The notes under the pieces were generated by a model that was not told the DNA's origin, did not search any database, and saw nothing but the letters and a program-made list of their open reading frames with translations. DNA of 64,000 nt, taken from assembly GCA_963693085.1 (NCBI GenBank), contig OY856413.1, forward strand, positions 107,253,501 to 107,317,500, given 5' to 3'. Of this stretch, positions 12,201-24,537 are shown one piece after another (the first letter of the stretch is position 1; every line of letters begins with the position of its first letter). The DNA comes from Alisma plantago-aquatica. Taxonomy: Eukaryota; Streptophyta; Magnoliopsida; Alismatales; Alismataceae. A program made the translations under genes and the position numbers.

Positions 12201-12723
12201 ATACCATCTTGTGATTTTTATTTCTAATGCCTGGAAAGAGTAGTATTACATCAAATCTAGAGTTAAGGAGTAGTGTGGATGCATGAAAATGTTGGATCGC
12301 CAAACGCAATGATCCTATATTAGTATGTTAGGTTTTTGTTAGTCACAATGAGAGGGAGTCATGCTTATAACCTAAACCTAACTTGGTCTTGAGAGGGTGG
12401 GAATAGACATTAGTGATGATTTCTTGTAAACTATGCTAACGACATAAAAATGGACATGAGTGCCATCATGTTGGTGATTGTGCATGGTTGGTGAAACCCA
12501 ATACAAGTTCTACCCATATATTAAAAACTATAATATCTATGTCTAGTTGTCATTATATAAACTTAGTTGTGTTCTACTTTGTTCTTTTGTTCTTATTTTG
12601 GTCACGTTGTTTCATAAGGGGCACCACAACTACCTTTTCATCTGATTTAGCTAACCTAAGATCTCAAATCATAACCAAATTGTCACCCTTGTCCTTTGTT
12701 CAGCCCGCTTAATACACTTGACA
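9239..12723. other. old intergenic/repeat DNA, unclassified
   Basis: One further short frame (9292-9480) follows the decayed coding region. A 123-codon minus-strand frame at 10564-10935 shows no known domain. The rest is AT-rich with no terminal repeats I can pair. Some of it may be the distal (integrase to 3' LTR) part of the gypsy relic that is recognisable from about 12.7 kb, but I could not align it. Confidence 0.4.
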
Positions 12724-13718
12724 CTATATTATCATTGTGGCCTTATGAGGTATTGGGTATAAATGTAAAGTTTGGTTATCCCTGATCCATCTCTTTCCTA
12801 TCAATGGATCATCCAAATTGTAACTCATGACATCATATATGAATTTAATTTGGAATTCCCCATATACTCCAAATGTAGGACACACACAACAAGATGAAAT
12901 AATCCTAAACATAAAATGGCTGAAGATACTTTCATTAAATGGCCATCTTGAAAGGAGACATTGATAGGTGTAGTGTCATTATTGGTGATTTGAAGTAGGT
13001 GTAGATGATCACCAATGACATTTTAACTTCCCTTCTAATCTCATATCATAAAAGCAAACCCATGCAGTAGTACGATCCACCTAATCAACCTAAGGTTGTT
13101 GTCCATCCTAGTCAGTAGGTAGTGAATAATTGCATGGTTAGTGTAAACAATCACCTCCGACCCCATGAGATAACTCTTGACTTACCAAAGGCATACACTA
13201 TTGAGATAAACTCCTTTTAATTCAATTTCATAATTGTTTTGCGCTTCAACCAATGTCTTGGGGATAGTAAATAAATTCTTGTCTATTTTCTACCTCAAAA
13301 CTACTCCCACTACATATTCTATTGCATTGCATGTCATCTCAAAGAGTTGAGGCCAAGTTGGTTACTGTATGGTGAATGTAGAAATAAGATAATTTTTTAG
13401 ATTATTGAAGATGTTCATGCAAGCTAACCCAAAATGAAATGTTGCCTCATTTAGTTGTAAATTAGTGAAAGGTTTTGCAATCTATGAAAAATCATATACT
13501 ACCTCTTCTAAAAACCTTACATGTCTCAGAAATGCGCTGATTTCATTTAGTATAAATGGCGGTACTAATTGTTTTAATGACCTTGATTTTATCCTTATCC
13601 ACCTTATTTCCTCTGGTGATCATCTTGTGACCCAAAACTATGCCCTCCTTTACCATGAAGTGGAATTTTTCCCAATTCAACATCAAGTGTGCTTATTTGC
13701 AATGAGTTGGGACTAGTG
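12724..13718 (-). pseudogene. Athila-type gypsy pol relic: RT end, RNase H, pre-integrase
   Basis: Minus-strand reading from 13718 down gives 'LNWEKFHFMVKEGIVLGHKM' (the RT segment after the catalytic loop). It goes on through degraded RNase H sequence with an 'RWILLLQEFD'-type counterpart around 13.05-13.2 kb, and then 'FIYDVMSYNLDDPLIGKR', which resembles the stretch before the integrase zinc finger. Many stops and shifts are present. The upstream half of the RT is at 19518-20080, beyond the LINE inserted at 13733. Confidence 0.65.
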
Positions 13719-13732
13719 AAAGATGATTCAAG
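13719..13732. repeat. target site duplication, left, of LINE B
   Basis: AAAGATGATTCAAG, repeated exactly at 19504-19517. The two copies flank the plus-strand LINE and rejoin the interrupted gypsy RT. Confidence 0.9.
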
Positions 13733-13786
13733 TAAAGGAGGACGCTCTTCTAGGGTTCCTTGGAGGGTGATCATTACAAATTGTGC

Positions 13787-15425
13787 ATGCGAGGCAGTGG
13801 CGTCACCGGCCGCGGCGTGGGTATAGGATATTTCAAAGTCTCCCATCCCATCGGCGCTGGGGAAAATGCAAGTTCACTGGATCCATTAGAGAACGACCCC
13901 CCTCCGACGTCGGGAGGTGGTGTTGATGATATGGTCGAAGAGGTTATCACCGTGCCTGACAAGCCAGTCAGTGACTCCCCCCCTCAACATGTATCGTATC
14001 GCGATGCAGTCTCTAATCGCTCAGATAACACCCCAACTTTGGTTGGTCCTACGTCACCTGATGTGCTCAAGATAGATGATATTCATGTCGACTATACCGA
14101 CTTTCTTCCTTGCATCACAGTCAACCCATATGCCATACTACCGCTACTAGAATCGTGGAAATATGCAGTAGTAATTTTGTTCTTCGGGATCGATGTTTGT
14201 TTCACCACACTTGTAAACTGCATCATGTCTCTCTGGAGTCTAACAGAACAATTCTGTGTGGTGGATCATGAGATGGGGTACTATATCATTCAACTCAGAA
14301 ACCATGATGACTACATTTGTGCTCTGACTAAAGTTCCATGGACAATCTTTGGGAACTACCTGTCTGTCCAATCCTGGTCCTCAGCCTTTCTTCCAACAGA
14401 TCCTATACCCCACAAATTAGTGGTATGGTTAAGGATCCCTAAGCTCCCGATTTTCCTTTACCAATACCAGTTGCTATTAAGTATTGGTGATGTTGTTGGG
14501 AAAACGATCAAGGTTGACACCCCAAAACAGTATGGCTATTGAGAAAAGTTTGCTAGGTTGGCAGTAGAAGTCGATATTAAAAAGTCGCTGCTACTAGCTA
14601 TCTACCTCAATGGAGAATACTATAGGCTTGAATACGAGAATCTACCGACCGTCTGCATGAAGTGTGGTAAGGTTGGACATGAAGACAAGGACTGCACATT
14701 TGTCATTCCATTCACTCCCACTGATCCCTCGTCTTCCTCGAGCTTGATCCTCTTGAATACCACTGCATACACCCAACAAATCCACACAAAGAAACATAAA
14801 AGACGCCCCCCCTAGTGAAGAAGCCTTCCCGAGAGCCAACTGGCACCGTGGATGGAATGTTGAATCCGTCGAGCATGACATTACACCCAAGGCCACCTCA
14901 ACCCCACATTCAAAAGAATAAAAGGATGAAGAGGGTGACTGGCAAGTGGCCCAATCCAAAAAGTAGAAAAGGAGAAACCTAAAGGACAAGTTACACAAGC
15001 ATGTCAACCAAAGCTCAAATTTTCTACCCAAACCGCCACCGGATGTCAACAACAATAACAATACCACAGTAACATTGGTTGATGATGACACCTTCTCAGG
15101 TAGGAATCAAGATACTACTACCGATCCCCCCTTCCAATTCACCGCCAAGGAAAAACTGGTGGTGCTCAACTCTCCCCATGAAGGGTTTCATTGGGGTGAC
15201 AAGGGGAGTGGAGGGGGAGTCCTTAGAAGTAGAAAGATTGTTTACCAGACTGTAAGTCCAGGATGGAAGAGAAAGAAAGGAAAGCTTGCCCATTTTGTGG
15301 GCAACATGAGTCAAGGTCTACCTGCTAAGAGGGCTATTGACTTCAACAATGACACTGTGGACGTCCCTGATGATGAGATGGCCGACGATGATGCCTCGAT
15401 CGGCCTTTGCACAGCCATTGCCTGA
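13787..15425 (+). pseudogene. LINE B ORF1 (nucleocapsid-like), broken
   Basis: The first ATG in frame is at 13787. The frame holds a DUF4283-like region and then the zinc knuckle 'CMKCGKVGHEDKDC' at about 14656-14697. A TGA at 14540-14542 interrupts the frame ('YGY*EKFARL'), and after about 14815 a frameshift moves the C-terminal part into another frame (15075-15425). The product would bind LINE RNA. Its stop overlaps the ORF2 start as TGATG at 15423-15427. Confidence 0.8.
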
Positions 15426-16150
15426 TGGCTGCACCTCACCCCCCAATTGTTTTCTTAATGTTTAACATCCTCTGCTGGAATATACAAGGTGCTTGTTTCA
15501 AGAAGAAAATTCATCTTCTCAAAGATTATAAAAGGCATTACAAGTTACATATGATGGCTATTGTAGAACAACACATTAGTGGATTGAAGGCCGAGAGTGT
15601 TATCAGACAACTTGGCTTCCCTTCTTCCCATTGTGTAGAGGCCATCGATTTCTCAGAAGGTATCTGGATCCTTTGGTATGATGCCCATCGTTCGGTCGAT
15701 ATCATTCAGAATCACCACCAATTCATTCACTACTACATTAATAACTCTTGGCACCTGACTGTGGTGTATGGGATCCCAAATCCGTCTAAGAGGGACTACC
15801 TCTGGAACAAGCTGCATGAGATCTCTACCACTATCAACAGTGCATGGGCAGTGATCGGAGAATTCAATACTATGCGAGACACCTCGGAAAAACTCAATGG
15901 CCGCTATTTTGACCATCGGTATAGTAGCAAGTTCAACTCTATCCTTCTCCAAATAGGCTTTGTGGATATGAATGCAAATGGACCCTTCTTCACCTTCAAG
16001 CGCCTCCAACTGCTCGAATGGCTTGCTAAGGTTTTGTGGATGGCTCAGGCTAGTAACACCTCCATCACTATCCTTCCATGACTTTATAGTGACCACAACC
16101 CGCTCCTTGTGCATACCTCGCATCTTCCACACCAAAGACAATTGGTCATT
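15425..16150 (+). pseudogene. LINE B ORF2: endonuclease domain
   Basis: From the ATG at 15425 the frame gives 'FNILCWNIQGAC' (endonuclease start), 'VEQHISG', 'VIGEFNTM' (family consensus GDFN) and, just after a TGA at 16079, 'YSDHNPLLV' (SDH motif). The order and spacing fit the apurinic endonuclease of plant L1 elements. The TGA and a frameshift near 16.1 kb separate it from the RT. Confidence 0.8.
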
Positions 16151-18620
16151 AACACTAAACTTCAAGAGTCTTCTCAATAGCACATGGGACCCTCATAAAA
16201 GTTTCATTGATGCTCTCCCTGATTTCTATGAAGCAGCTATGAAGTGGGATGTTACACACCAGCATTCCAACAACAAATTGAAGAGTAAAATCATGCACAA
16301 GATTAATAAACATCAGGTTTCAAGCAAACTCTCTACTTCCTTTTCTTTTAGTCTCACTATGGATAGATTGCAAGATGAATAAAACAACATCCTTCTTCAA
16401 GAAGAGGCTGACTGGAGACAACAAATTAATATTATTTGGCTAAGTTTGGGTGATGAGAATACAAAATTTTTCAACACTTATGTCAAATCATGGAGACAAT
16501 ACCACAAAATCTCTCGCCTAAAAGATGCTAATGGTAATTGGGTGGATAGCCCTATTACTATGAAAGACATGATGTGCACCTTCTTCCTCAACCTGATGAT
16601 GGCGTCCCCTATTTGGTGAAGATGTCTAGCGGTTGTTGAAGACTTCCCCGGTTCTTTTCTACACCTGAGTATTGACACTTGCACCCTCATAAGTCAAATT
16701 CCTACAGCCGATGAAGCCAGGAAAGTCATGTTCATGATGGCACCTAATAAAGCGCCCGGGCCTGATGGTGTATACAACTCCTTAATTCAGAAGAATTGGA
16801 CATGTGCCAGACCTTCTGTTATCAACATGGTGCAAGACGCCTTCCACACTGGTGAAATTGATGATTGCCTTGCTGACTCCCTCACTGTTTTGATTCCGAA
16901 GAGTAAGCAGCCCTGGTCCTGTGGTGATCTACATCCTGTCTCTCTGAACAACACATGCTTCAAGCTTATTTCAAAGATTTTGGTGGAATGATTAAAGACT
17001 CTTCTCCATAATTGGGTTTCTTAAACTCAATCCAGCTTCATTTCAGGTAGAAGAATCACGAACAACATCATCCTTGTCCAAGAAGTCATCCATACCATGT
17101 GCAACAAGCACATGGGAAAAACTATGGCCTGCATCAAAATCGATCTGGCTAAGGCATTTGATAATAAGAGCTGACCCTTCATTCTTGACACTTTACAAAG
17201 AACGGGGTTCCCAAAAAAAACCATTAGCATAATTATGCAAATTGTAACCAAGGGTAACATGTCTATTTTATGGGAAGGTGTCCCACTCAAGCCGTTTAAA
17301 GCCACCCAAGGCGTTTGCCAAGGTGACCCCATCAACCCCTATATTTTCATTCTGTGTATGGAAAGGTTGAGTCAAGCCATCTCCAGCTTAGTGGGAAGAG
17401 ATGAATGGAAGACAATCCGGCTATCTCATTATGGTCCTCCCTTGTTGCATGTCCTTTTTGTCAATGACATTCTCCTAATGGTTGAAGCATCTACTGTAAA
17501 ATCTAGGATAATTAACAAGGTGCTCAAGCAATTTTTAGCTGCGTCTGGGCAAGTGATCTCTAAGGCAAAATCACGGTGTTTTTTCTCCCCAAACACTCCA
17601 TTCCAGACTACTCTCTCCTTCTATAGAAGGTTGGGAATTCAAAGTACAAATGATTTGGGAAGGTACCTGGGCATCCCTATCCTACATCACTGGGTCAATA
17701 AATCCACACACTTGGTGATTACAAACACTATCAAGGATCACATGCCTAGCTGATCAACCCGCTATCTGTCCCTCACCGGATGGATCACCCTTGTGAAATC
17801 CACTCTACAAGCCATACCAAGCTATGCCATGCAGTCAGTTCAGTTATATCCATCCCTCTGTGATGATATAAATAAGAACATCAAACACTTCATCTGGTCC
17901 GGCGGCAGGGCACATCATAACCTCTCTCTAGTTCCCTATAAAGTTATCACCATGTCAAAGGATAAAGGCGGTTTGGGAATCAACAAAGCACAAACTCAAA
18001 ACCAATCTCTCATGCTAAAAAATGTGTGGCTCTTTGTCAGTAACCCTCATGCACTATGGGTATGTGTGATGAAAGCCAAATATATGAACAATGGGACACC
18101 AACTAGGAAGCCCTACTCCTCGGTCTCGTCATTCATTCAAAAATTTTTATTGAGCATTCAACAAGCGTCTGGAATTAGGATCAACACTAGAAGCTCTAAT
18201 GTTTGGATGGCAAAGTGGTTGCATGATCTCTTCATGCAAGTCTTAGACGCTACATTCTCATAGCCCCAAGGCCTAGAGGACCTCTGTGTCGCATCTATGG
18301 CCCTAGATGATGGAAATTGGGACTGGCCATTCATTTATAATTACCTTCCCGAGCGCTCATGGCAACATATCTGTCACATCCCTACTCCAGTCATGGCGAT
18401 GGGTGATGATGAGTGGTATTGTCCCCTTACTACATTAGGGATGCTCACGGCTAAATCTTCCTACCATTGGCTTTGTAGCAACTCGCATGTTGGTAACGAT
18501 GGGAATTGGAGTTCCATTTTGAAACTACCCCTCCCTGCCCATTTCAAGACTTTTATCTGGCTTCTTAAGAATAAGGACCAACTCCCAACAGTGAGAAGTG
18601 CGTCAGATGTTCCATACTGA
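16151..18620 (+). pseudogene. LINE B ORF2: reverse transcriptase and zf-RVT region
   Basis: RT motifs in order: 'NKAPGPDGVYNSLIQKNW' (about 16746), 'LTVLIPKSKQP', 'KIDLAKAFDNKS' (motif A, first catalytic Asp present, about 17130), 'TQGVCQGDPINPYIF' (about 17306) and 'LFVNDILLM' (about 17453). In the last, the usual F-A-D-D catalytic box reads F-V-N-D. Downstream, 'YLGIPILH', 'SLTGWITLVKSTLQAIPSYA' and the 'IWSGG..HHNLSLVPYKVI' region follow. Stops (for example at 16989, 17171, 17751, 18261) break the frame. Confidence 0.85.
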
Positions 18621-18728
18621 TGTCATATGCCCCATGTGAAACAATGATATACACACACTTGTACATTGCCTACGGGACTGCCCCCTAGTAGAAGCATTTA
18701 AAATGCTCTAAATGCAACTCCTCAATTC

Positions 18729-19484
18729 TTGTCCCTCATGAAAGATGCTTGGCTTCTTGAAATCCTCTCTTCCCTATGTATCAACGAAGAGTCCATTCTA
18801 CCTGTGGTGGCCGTCTGGGCCATTTGGCTTCACCGGAATGCGTTCATCCATAACTGTCAATCTCACATGATAGACCAACACATTGCTTTCACCAAAAACA
18901 AGGCCCGAGCTATTCTATGTTTACCTCCCGATGCTCACCAGGTCCCTACTACCCCCAACATGGTTATTCGACCTCCTACTACTCATAGAATTTTGATCTT
19001 TATGGATGCCTCCTTCACCTCCGTGACTGATGCTGCCGGACTGGGTATCCATGTTGTAGATGAGTACGACAGACATATCATGGGCCACGGCTCGCCCAGC
19101 TGCGCCGGATCGACATTGGAAGTGGAAGTCCAAAGCATTCTCTGTTCCTTGGAACTCTACAAAACTACAGGATGGCATTCCCTTGCCATTCTGTCAGATG
19201 CTCTCACTGTAGTTCACATCACTGCCAAGATCACTCCTACAACAACCACACTTTTTTCACACATGAGGCGTCTTCGGATGTTGTGTGAGGATGCCGGGAA
19301 ACCATACATCTCACATGTACCTAGAGAGAATAATAGTGTAGTTGATTGCATAGCACGATATGCAAAGAACTCTAATAGCCCTTTCACTTTCTCTTCTAGT
19401 ATGCCTCCTTGGCTTAACATAGATTTGAATGTATGTTGTTATGAAATTTGGCCTGCAATAGAGACCGTGATGAATGAAATTTAA
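18729..19484 (+). pseudogene. LINE B ORF2: C-terminal RNase H
   Basis: An open 251-codon segment carries an RNase H1-type domain (RVT_3): 'IFMDASF' (first Asp), 'STLEVEVQSIL' (Glu), 'AILSDALTV' (Asp) and 'HVPRENNSVVDCIARYA' (last Asp). All four expected acidic residues are present. Such a domain marks the RNase H-bearing clade of plant L1 elements and would degrade the RNA strand during retrotransposition. It is in a separate open stretch because of upstream stops. Confidence 0.85.
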
Positions 19485-19503
19485 TCTCTATCATTCCCTA
19501 AAA

Positions 19504-19517
19504 AAAGATGATTCAAG
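19504..19517. repeat. target site duplication, right, of LINE B
   Basis: AAAGATGATTCAAG, identical to 13719-13732. Confidence 0.9.
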
Positions 19518-20080
19518 CATGAATCAAATTAATCTTCATAGGAAATATATAAATCATCCATATATACCTTTATAATTATCTTTGTCAACCCCACAACAAA
19601 GCTACCATGCTCACATGAATGTAGAGGAAGATTTGTATAGCCCAAATGACACTGTATAGAATCCATGGTTACTAAAAGATCATGTAAATGTGGTCTTCTC
19701 TTGATCATCTGAGTGTATTGGCATTTGATAAAACCCACAATACCCATCAAGGTATAAGAAGAACTCTTGGTGTGCTTGATGGTTTAGGACATGGTCAAGA
19801 AAGAGAAGAGTAAAGTGATCATTACTTGCAGCTTTATTTAGCTTTTAGTGATATATGCATATTTTTGATCCCATGATAGTGTGAGTGGGAATCAACTCAT
19901 TGTTATCACTCATAGCTATAGTAGTGCCTCCTTTCTCAGGGACCGCCTAAATACGATGCACCCACAATGCGTCACATATGGGATAATACCAAAAACTAAC
20001 AACTTGATCACCTTTATCCAAACCACTTGATTCATATTCTGATTCAATTTGTGGCTTCTAGTCCTTCACCATGGGGATCT
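19518..20080 (-). pseudogene. Athila-type gypsy RT relic (middle piece)
   Basis: Minus-strand reading gives 'AVPEKGGTTIAMSDNNELIP' (compare VVPKKGG-T-V-N--NELIPTRTV), 'KLNKAASNDHFTLLFLDHVL' (KLN-ATRKDHFPLPFIDQML) and the catalytic box 'VYMDDLYISYED' near 19545-19580. The piece joins 12724-13718 across LINE B and joins 54564-54699 across the 34.5-kb nest, because the giant element landed at GATCT in the sequence just upstream of the RT core. Heavy decay makes it the oldest layer here. Confidence 0.75.
20076..20080. repeat. TSD (left) of the 34.5-kb nested element
   Basis: GATCT, repeated at 54564-54568; both sides continue the same gypsy RT relic. Confidence 0.8.
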
Positions 20081-20897
20081 TATCACGCCCACATCCCACG
20101 ATTACCACTAATCATGAGATGTGGGCATCAATTTGAGGATTATACTTAATACAAAGTTCACTCCTGAATTTGTTTTCCTTTATTTTAAGCTCTTTGTTTT
20201 CTCGCATCCAATCAAATAAACAAACTTTATAAGAGAATTAAAATTTGTTCACTCTAATATGATCTCAACATTAATTATACACATCCATACACTTATTCTA
20301 TTTTTCATACTTCCATGTACATACTACTTGATAATAAGATACATTCTTTCTTATTAAGGAAACAAAGATACAAAAGATCATTTACAACTCTCTCACATCT
20401 ATACAAGAACCTAGAGTGACTAGGATCGACTGCACTCATTCGATTCTAATACATAGCTCTTGTGGAAGATCTACTCTGGTATTGACATTCTTCAAGTCCA
20501 TGTGGTTTCCCTAAAAATTGTGAGTAGAGGGGTGAGCCTACTCGCTCAGTGAATGAGTACTTCATTGAAACAATTTAAAGCACTTAAATAATTATAGATA
20601 TACTATGTAGAAACTAATATCAATTATAACAGCGGTAATCCTTAAAGAGACTAATCATTGACAAACATAAATATGGAAAAATACTCTAGACATCTACAAG
20701 AATGAATCAATATATGCACATGCTTGATTGATCATAAAGAGAACTAATAATTTAGAAATATACAAATGATAATTGAATAACGATGCACACTTGTTTAAAC
20801 TCTCATTCATCTTATTATGCCCTGAACCCACATGATATGTACCACACCATGTAAAAGAATTGCAACAAGCTACGATCTCACTTTACAAGGCTTAGAA

Positions 20898-20912
20898 GCA
20901 TACTCAAGTTCC
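20898..20912. repeat. TSD (left) of LINE A copy 2
   Basis: GCATACTCAAGTTCC, matching GCATGCCAAAGTTCC at 26039-26053 with three differences. The uninterrupted second LTR has GCATGTTCGGGTTCC at the same place (about 40772-40786), once only, which confirms the duplication. Confidence 0.8.
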
Positions 20913-21016
20913 TTTTTTTTGTCACCCAAGCAAGCTACTCCTTTTTATTGATAAAGGGAAGGGTCAACACCACTTCCAGACATGTACAAGAATGTTCAAG
21001 AGAACAAACAAAAGAA

Positions 21017-24000
21017 TCAACTATACATAAAAAAGAAATCTGTAACTATTGGCAACCAACAACCATCTATACTAAGAATCATATCCTCAAAAACAAAAAG
21101 ATACCTATGTCTCCAAATGTGAAAAAGAATGGTAAGGCAGCATCTAATCTCTTTAGCTTTCTTCATCTTCAACAAATCAGTGATCTGAGTAGGTCTGATA
21201 CTTATGTTGCCACTGATCATAGCTTTACTCCATAGCTTAATAGAAAACAAGCAGCAGCAGAATAGGTGAGAGGAACCTTCACCTTCAGAACAACAAAGAA
21301 CACAAAATGATGCTATCGTCATACCTCTTCTTCTCAAATTATCCACGGTAGGCAAGCAATCAAAGAAGATCTTCCAAGCATTGATTTTGAATCTACAAGG
21401 GGCAGCTATATTCTAGATCCAAGAGCTCCACAGGGTAGCAGGGGCCTTACACCTAGTATCATTCCATTCCCTCTTCAGATTTACAAAGGCCATCCCACCG
21501 AACAGAACGCGATCTTCAGCATTAGAAGGGCAATAACTATCCACTAGAAATCTTCTCAAAGGCTCCAGTCTTCTAGTATTTGCAATGTTCCACTGCCTAA
21601 TCAAGATGATGCAACTGACTCTAGCATACAGACCATAGACAGGATAAAGATAGGCCTTCTTATCCAAGGAATCCTCCTGAAACTTGCCATCCTTCAACCA
21701 TGGATCTCGCCACATCATAATACTTTCTCCATTACCAAGGATAAAATTAGTATGAATCAACATAGTATCTCTTATTTTAACAATACTATTCCACATCCAC
21801 GAGTAGTTAAGAATAGGACCCACTTTCCACATAGAGTCCATCTTTAAGTATCTGCTATGAATCCATCGAACCCACAAGGAATCCTTCCTATTAGCAATAT
21901 TCCAGAAATTAACTAACAAACTAGCATTACACACCTCACTAGAAAGCCTAATATTTAGGCCCCCTTCCTTATTTGGCTTACAAACTTTCTCCCAAGCCAT
22001 AAGATGAATGTGTTTAACATCCTCCTTATCTCCCCAGAGAAAATCTTGACAGATTCTGTCAACTTCAGCACAAACAATAGAAGGTAGAGGAAACGCATTC
22101 GCCCAAAAGCCATATATAGCAGACAAAGTAGATCTAATCAACTCAAGGTGGCCTGCCATAGACAACGACTTACATTTCCAAGATTCAAGCTTACCTATAA
22201 TCTTATCAATAAGAGGATGACAAAGATTCGTAATAAGTTGACCAAAGAATAAAGGAATGCCCAAGTAATTAACAGGGAGTTCCCCTACTGGAATGTTAAC
22301 CTTATCAGTAAACTTACTGGGAGTAGCCTATTTACTGAAGAAGACAGAGATCTTGCCTTGATTAAGATGAAGACTAGAAACGTTTCCAAAGTCCTAAATG
22401 ATGGAATTCATAGCTCAAATACTACTCTCAGAAGCTTCACCAAAAACCATGAGATCATTCAAAAAGAGAATATGAGAGATATTCATATTAGAACTCCTAG
22501 ACTTGATAGGTTTGAACGAGCTTCTCTTCACCTGGTCATTGATAATACTGGAAAAACCTTGCATGCATATTACAAATAAGAGAGCAGCAAGAGGGTATTC
22601 TTGCCTTAACCCTCTAGAAGGTTTGAAGGGAACAAAAGGTTCTCCATTAATGAGGATTTGATAAGAAACTGTATCCAAAATAGTATAAATCCACTTGCAC
22701 CAGAAGAAAGGAAACCCCATACCTTCCAAAATCTTCAACAGATAAGACCATCTAACCGAGTCATAGGTCTTAGTAATATCTTCCTTAACACAAAACTTAG
22801 AACCACTTGAAACTTTATTCAAATTGGAAAGCAATTCATTAGAAGTCAGAATAGCATCCTTGATGTTCCTCCCATGAACAAAGGCACATTGACTAGCATC
22901 GATCACATCAGGTAAAATTCTACTGAGATGGTTAGCAAGAATCTTAGAAATAATCTTTTGAACAAAATTACATAACGCAATCGGTCTCCAATCTTTAATA
23001 GCTGAGGCATTCTTACATTTAGGTATGAGAGTAATGAATGTCCTATTTACCTCCTTGAGAAGCTTTCCCTTATTAAAGAAGTCTAGAAAAGCCTTGGAAA
23101 CAGTATCCCCCACAATGTGCCAAGAAGATTTAAAGAAATTTCCATTAAAACCATCTGGGCTAGGGGCCTTACCACCATCCGACTTAGCAACCACATCATC
23201 TATTTCAACTCTAGTGACTTCATTAGATATGATCTGAATATGAGAATCATTAAGCCTAGGAAAAGACCGTTCATCTTTCCATTCTATAGCAGAATCATTA
23301 GGCTCTTTAAACAGGTTGCAATAAAACTCCACGATATGAGATTTGATAGCATTAGCATCAATAACCTGATCCCCATCAATGAGCAACATATTGATGGTAT
23401 TTCTTTGCCTTCTGGTTCTGAGAGAATTGTAGAAGAATTTATTGTTGCTATCGTTGAGCTTAAGCCATTGCACTCTGGACTTATGTTGAATGGGAGATTC
23501 TTCCAAATGAAGGTCTTTAAGAGAATCAATTCACTTATTCTTAGCAATAACTCTAAGAGATTCATGCAACAAATTTTCATCAGCCAAAACTTGAGCATCC
23601 ACAACATCGACTTCCAACCTCCTAGCTTCATCAACCAAGTTACCAACACTTCTTTTATTCCATACGATAAGATTTTGCTTAACTTCCTTAAGTTTCTTCA
23701 TCACCCTATACATAGGACAACCTTTAACCTCCACCATCCAACCTTTGTTAACTTCTTCAAGGTACCCTTCGTTCTCTACCCAGGCATTGATGAAATGAAA
23801 AGGAATATGTCTTTTCCTGCCACCAGAAGACATACTGATCCTGAGGATCTTATGATCACTAAACTAGAAGAATAAATCTCACCAAGGTAATTAGGCCACA
23901 TATCTAGGAAATCATTATTGAAAAGAACTCTATCAATCTTAGAGGTAGTAAATTTGCATCCAATGTGACGATTATCCCAAGTGAAAGAATATCCCTTCAT

Positions 24001-24537
24001 TTTAGCCTCAAAAATGGATTTTCTCAACATGAAATCATTAAAATCAGACATCGATAGAGCAGAGGGGTTGGATCTACCAATTCTCTCAGAAACCAACCAA
24101 ACCGCATTAAAATCTCCACCCAAAATCCAAGCAGAGTTGATATTACCAGCAATACGACACAAACTCGCCTAGAGTTCAGATCTCTTCCTGTCATCATTAG
24201 CACCATACACAGTAGTAGCAAGGAACTGGACATCTTGACGTCTAACAGAAACATGAATGTACTAGACCGATTCTTCTATGTAACTAATATCAACCAATGA
24301 AGGATCCCACATGATAACAACTCTACCCAGAGGATGGGAGGACAGATTGGAAAGCCATTTGAAATCCGGCCAGAACTTACTAAGAGTCTTGGACATTTTC
24401 TTTCTCCTCAACTTAGTCTCAGAAAGGAAATATATAGGAGAATAAACTCTACTGAGGTCTCTTTTAACACAAGAATGATGCAAAGGGTTATTAAGACCTC
24501 TAACATTCCAACAGGTAATAGAGATTTTATCATTCAT
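21017..24537 (-). pseudogene. LINE A ORF2 (endonuclease, RT, zf-RVT), broken
   Basis: Endonuclease: 'CWNVRGLNNP', 'LSETKL', 'GGDFNAVW', 'SFTWDNRHIGCKF', 'SKIDRVLFN' (24537 to ~23880). After a frameshift the linker is followed by the RT: 'GGKAPSPDGFNGNFFKSSW', 'LIPKCKNASAIKDWRPIAL', 'CVKEDITKTYDSVRW' (motif A), 'PSRGLRQEYPLAALLF' and 'HILFLNDLMVFG' (23506 to 22415). The catalytic box reads F-L-N-D in place of F-A-D-D. Then 'YLGIPLFFG', 'HLELIRSTLSAIYGFW' and a zinc-ribbon-like zf-RVT segment ('INAWKIFFDCLPTVDNLRRR', 'CVLCC') end near 21017. At least five stops or frameshifts interrupt it. Confidence 0.85.

Larger units (their letters stand above)
13733..19503 (+). mobile_element. full-length L1-type LINE with RNase H (family B)
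   Basis: A 5.77-kb plus-strand element ends in a short A-rich tail (about 19498-19503) and is flanked by a perfect 14-bp TSD. It has ORF1 (zinc knuckle), and ORF2 with endonuclease, RT and C-terminal RNase H, in that order. It inserted into the RT of an older, oppositely oriented Athila-type gypsy element. Both ORFs carry stops and frameshifts, so it is dead but structurally complete. Confidence 0.9.
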
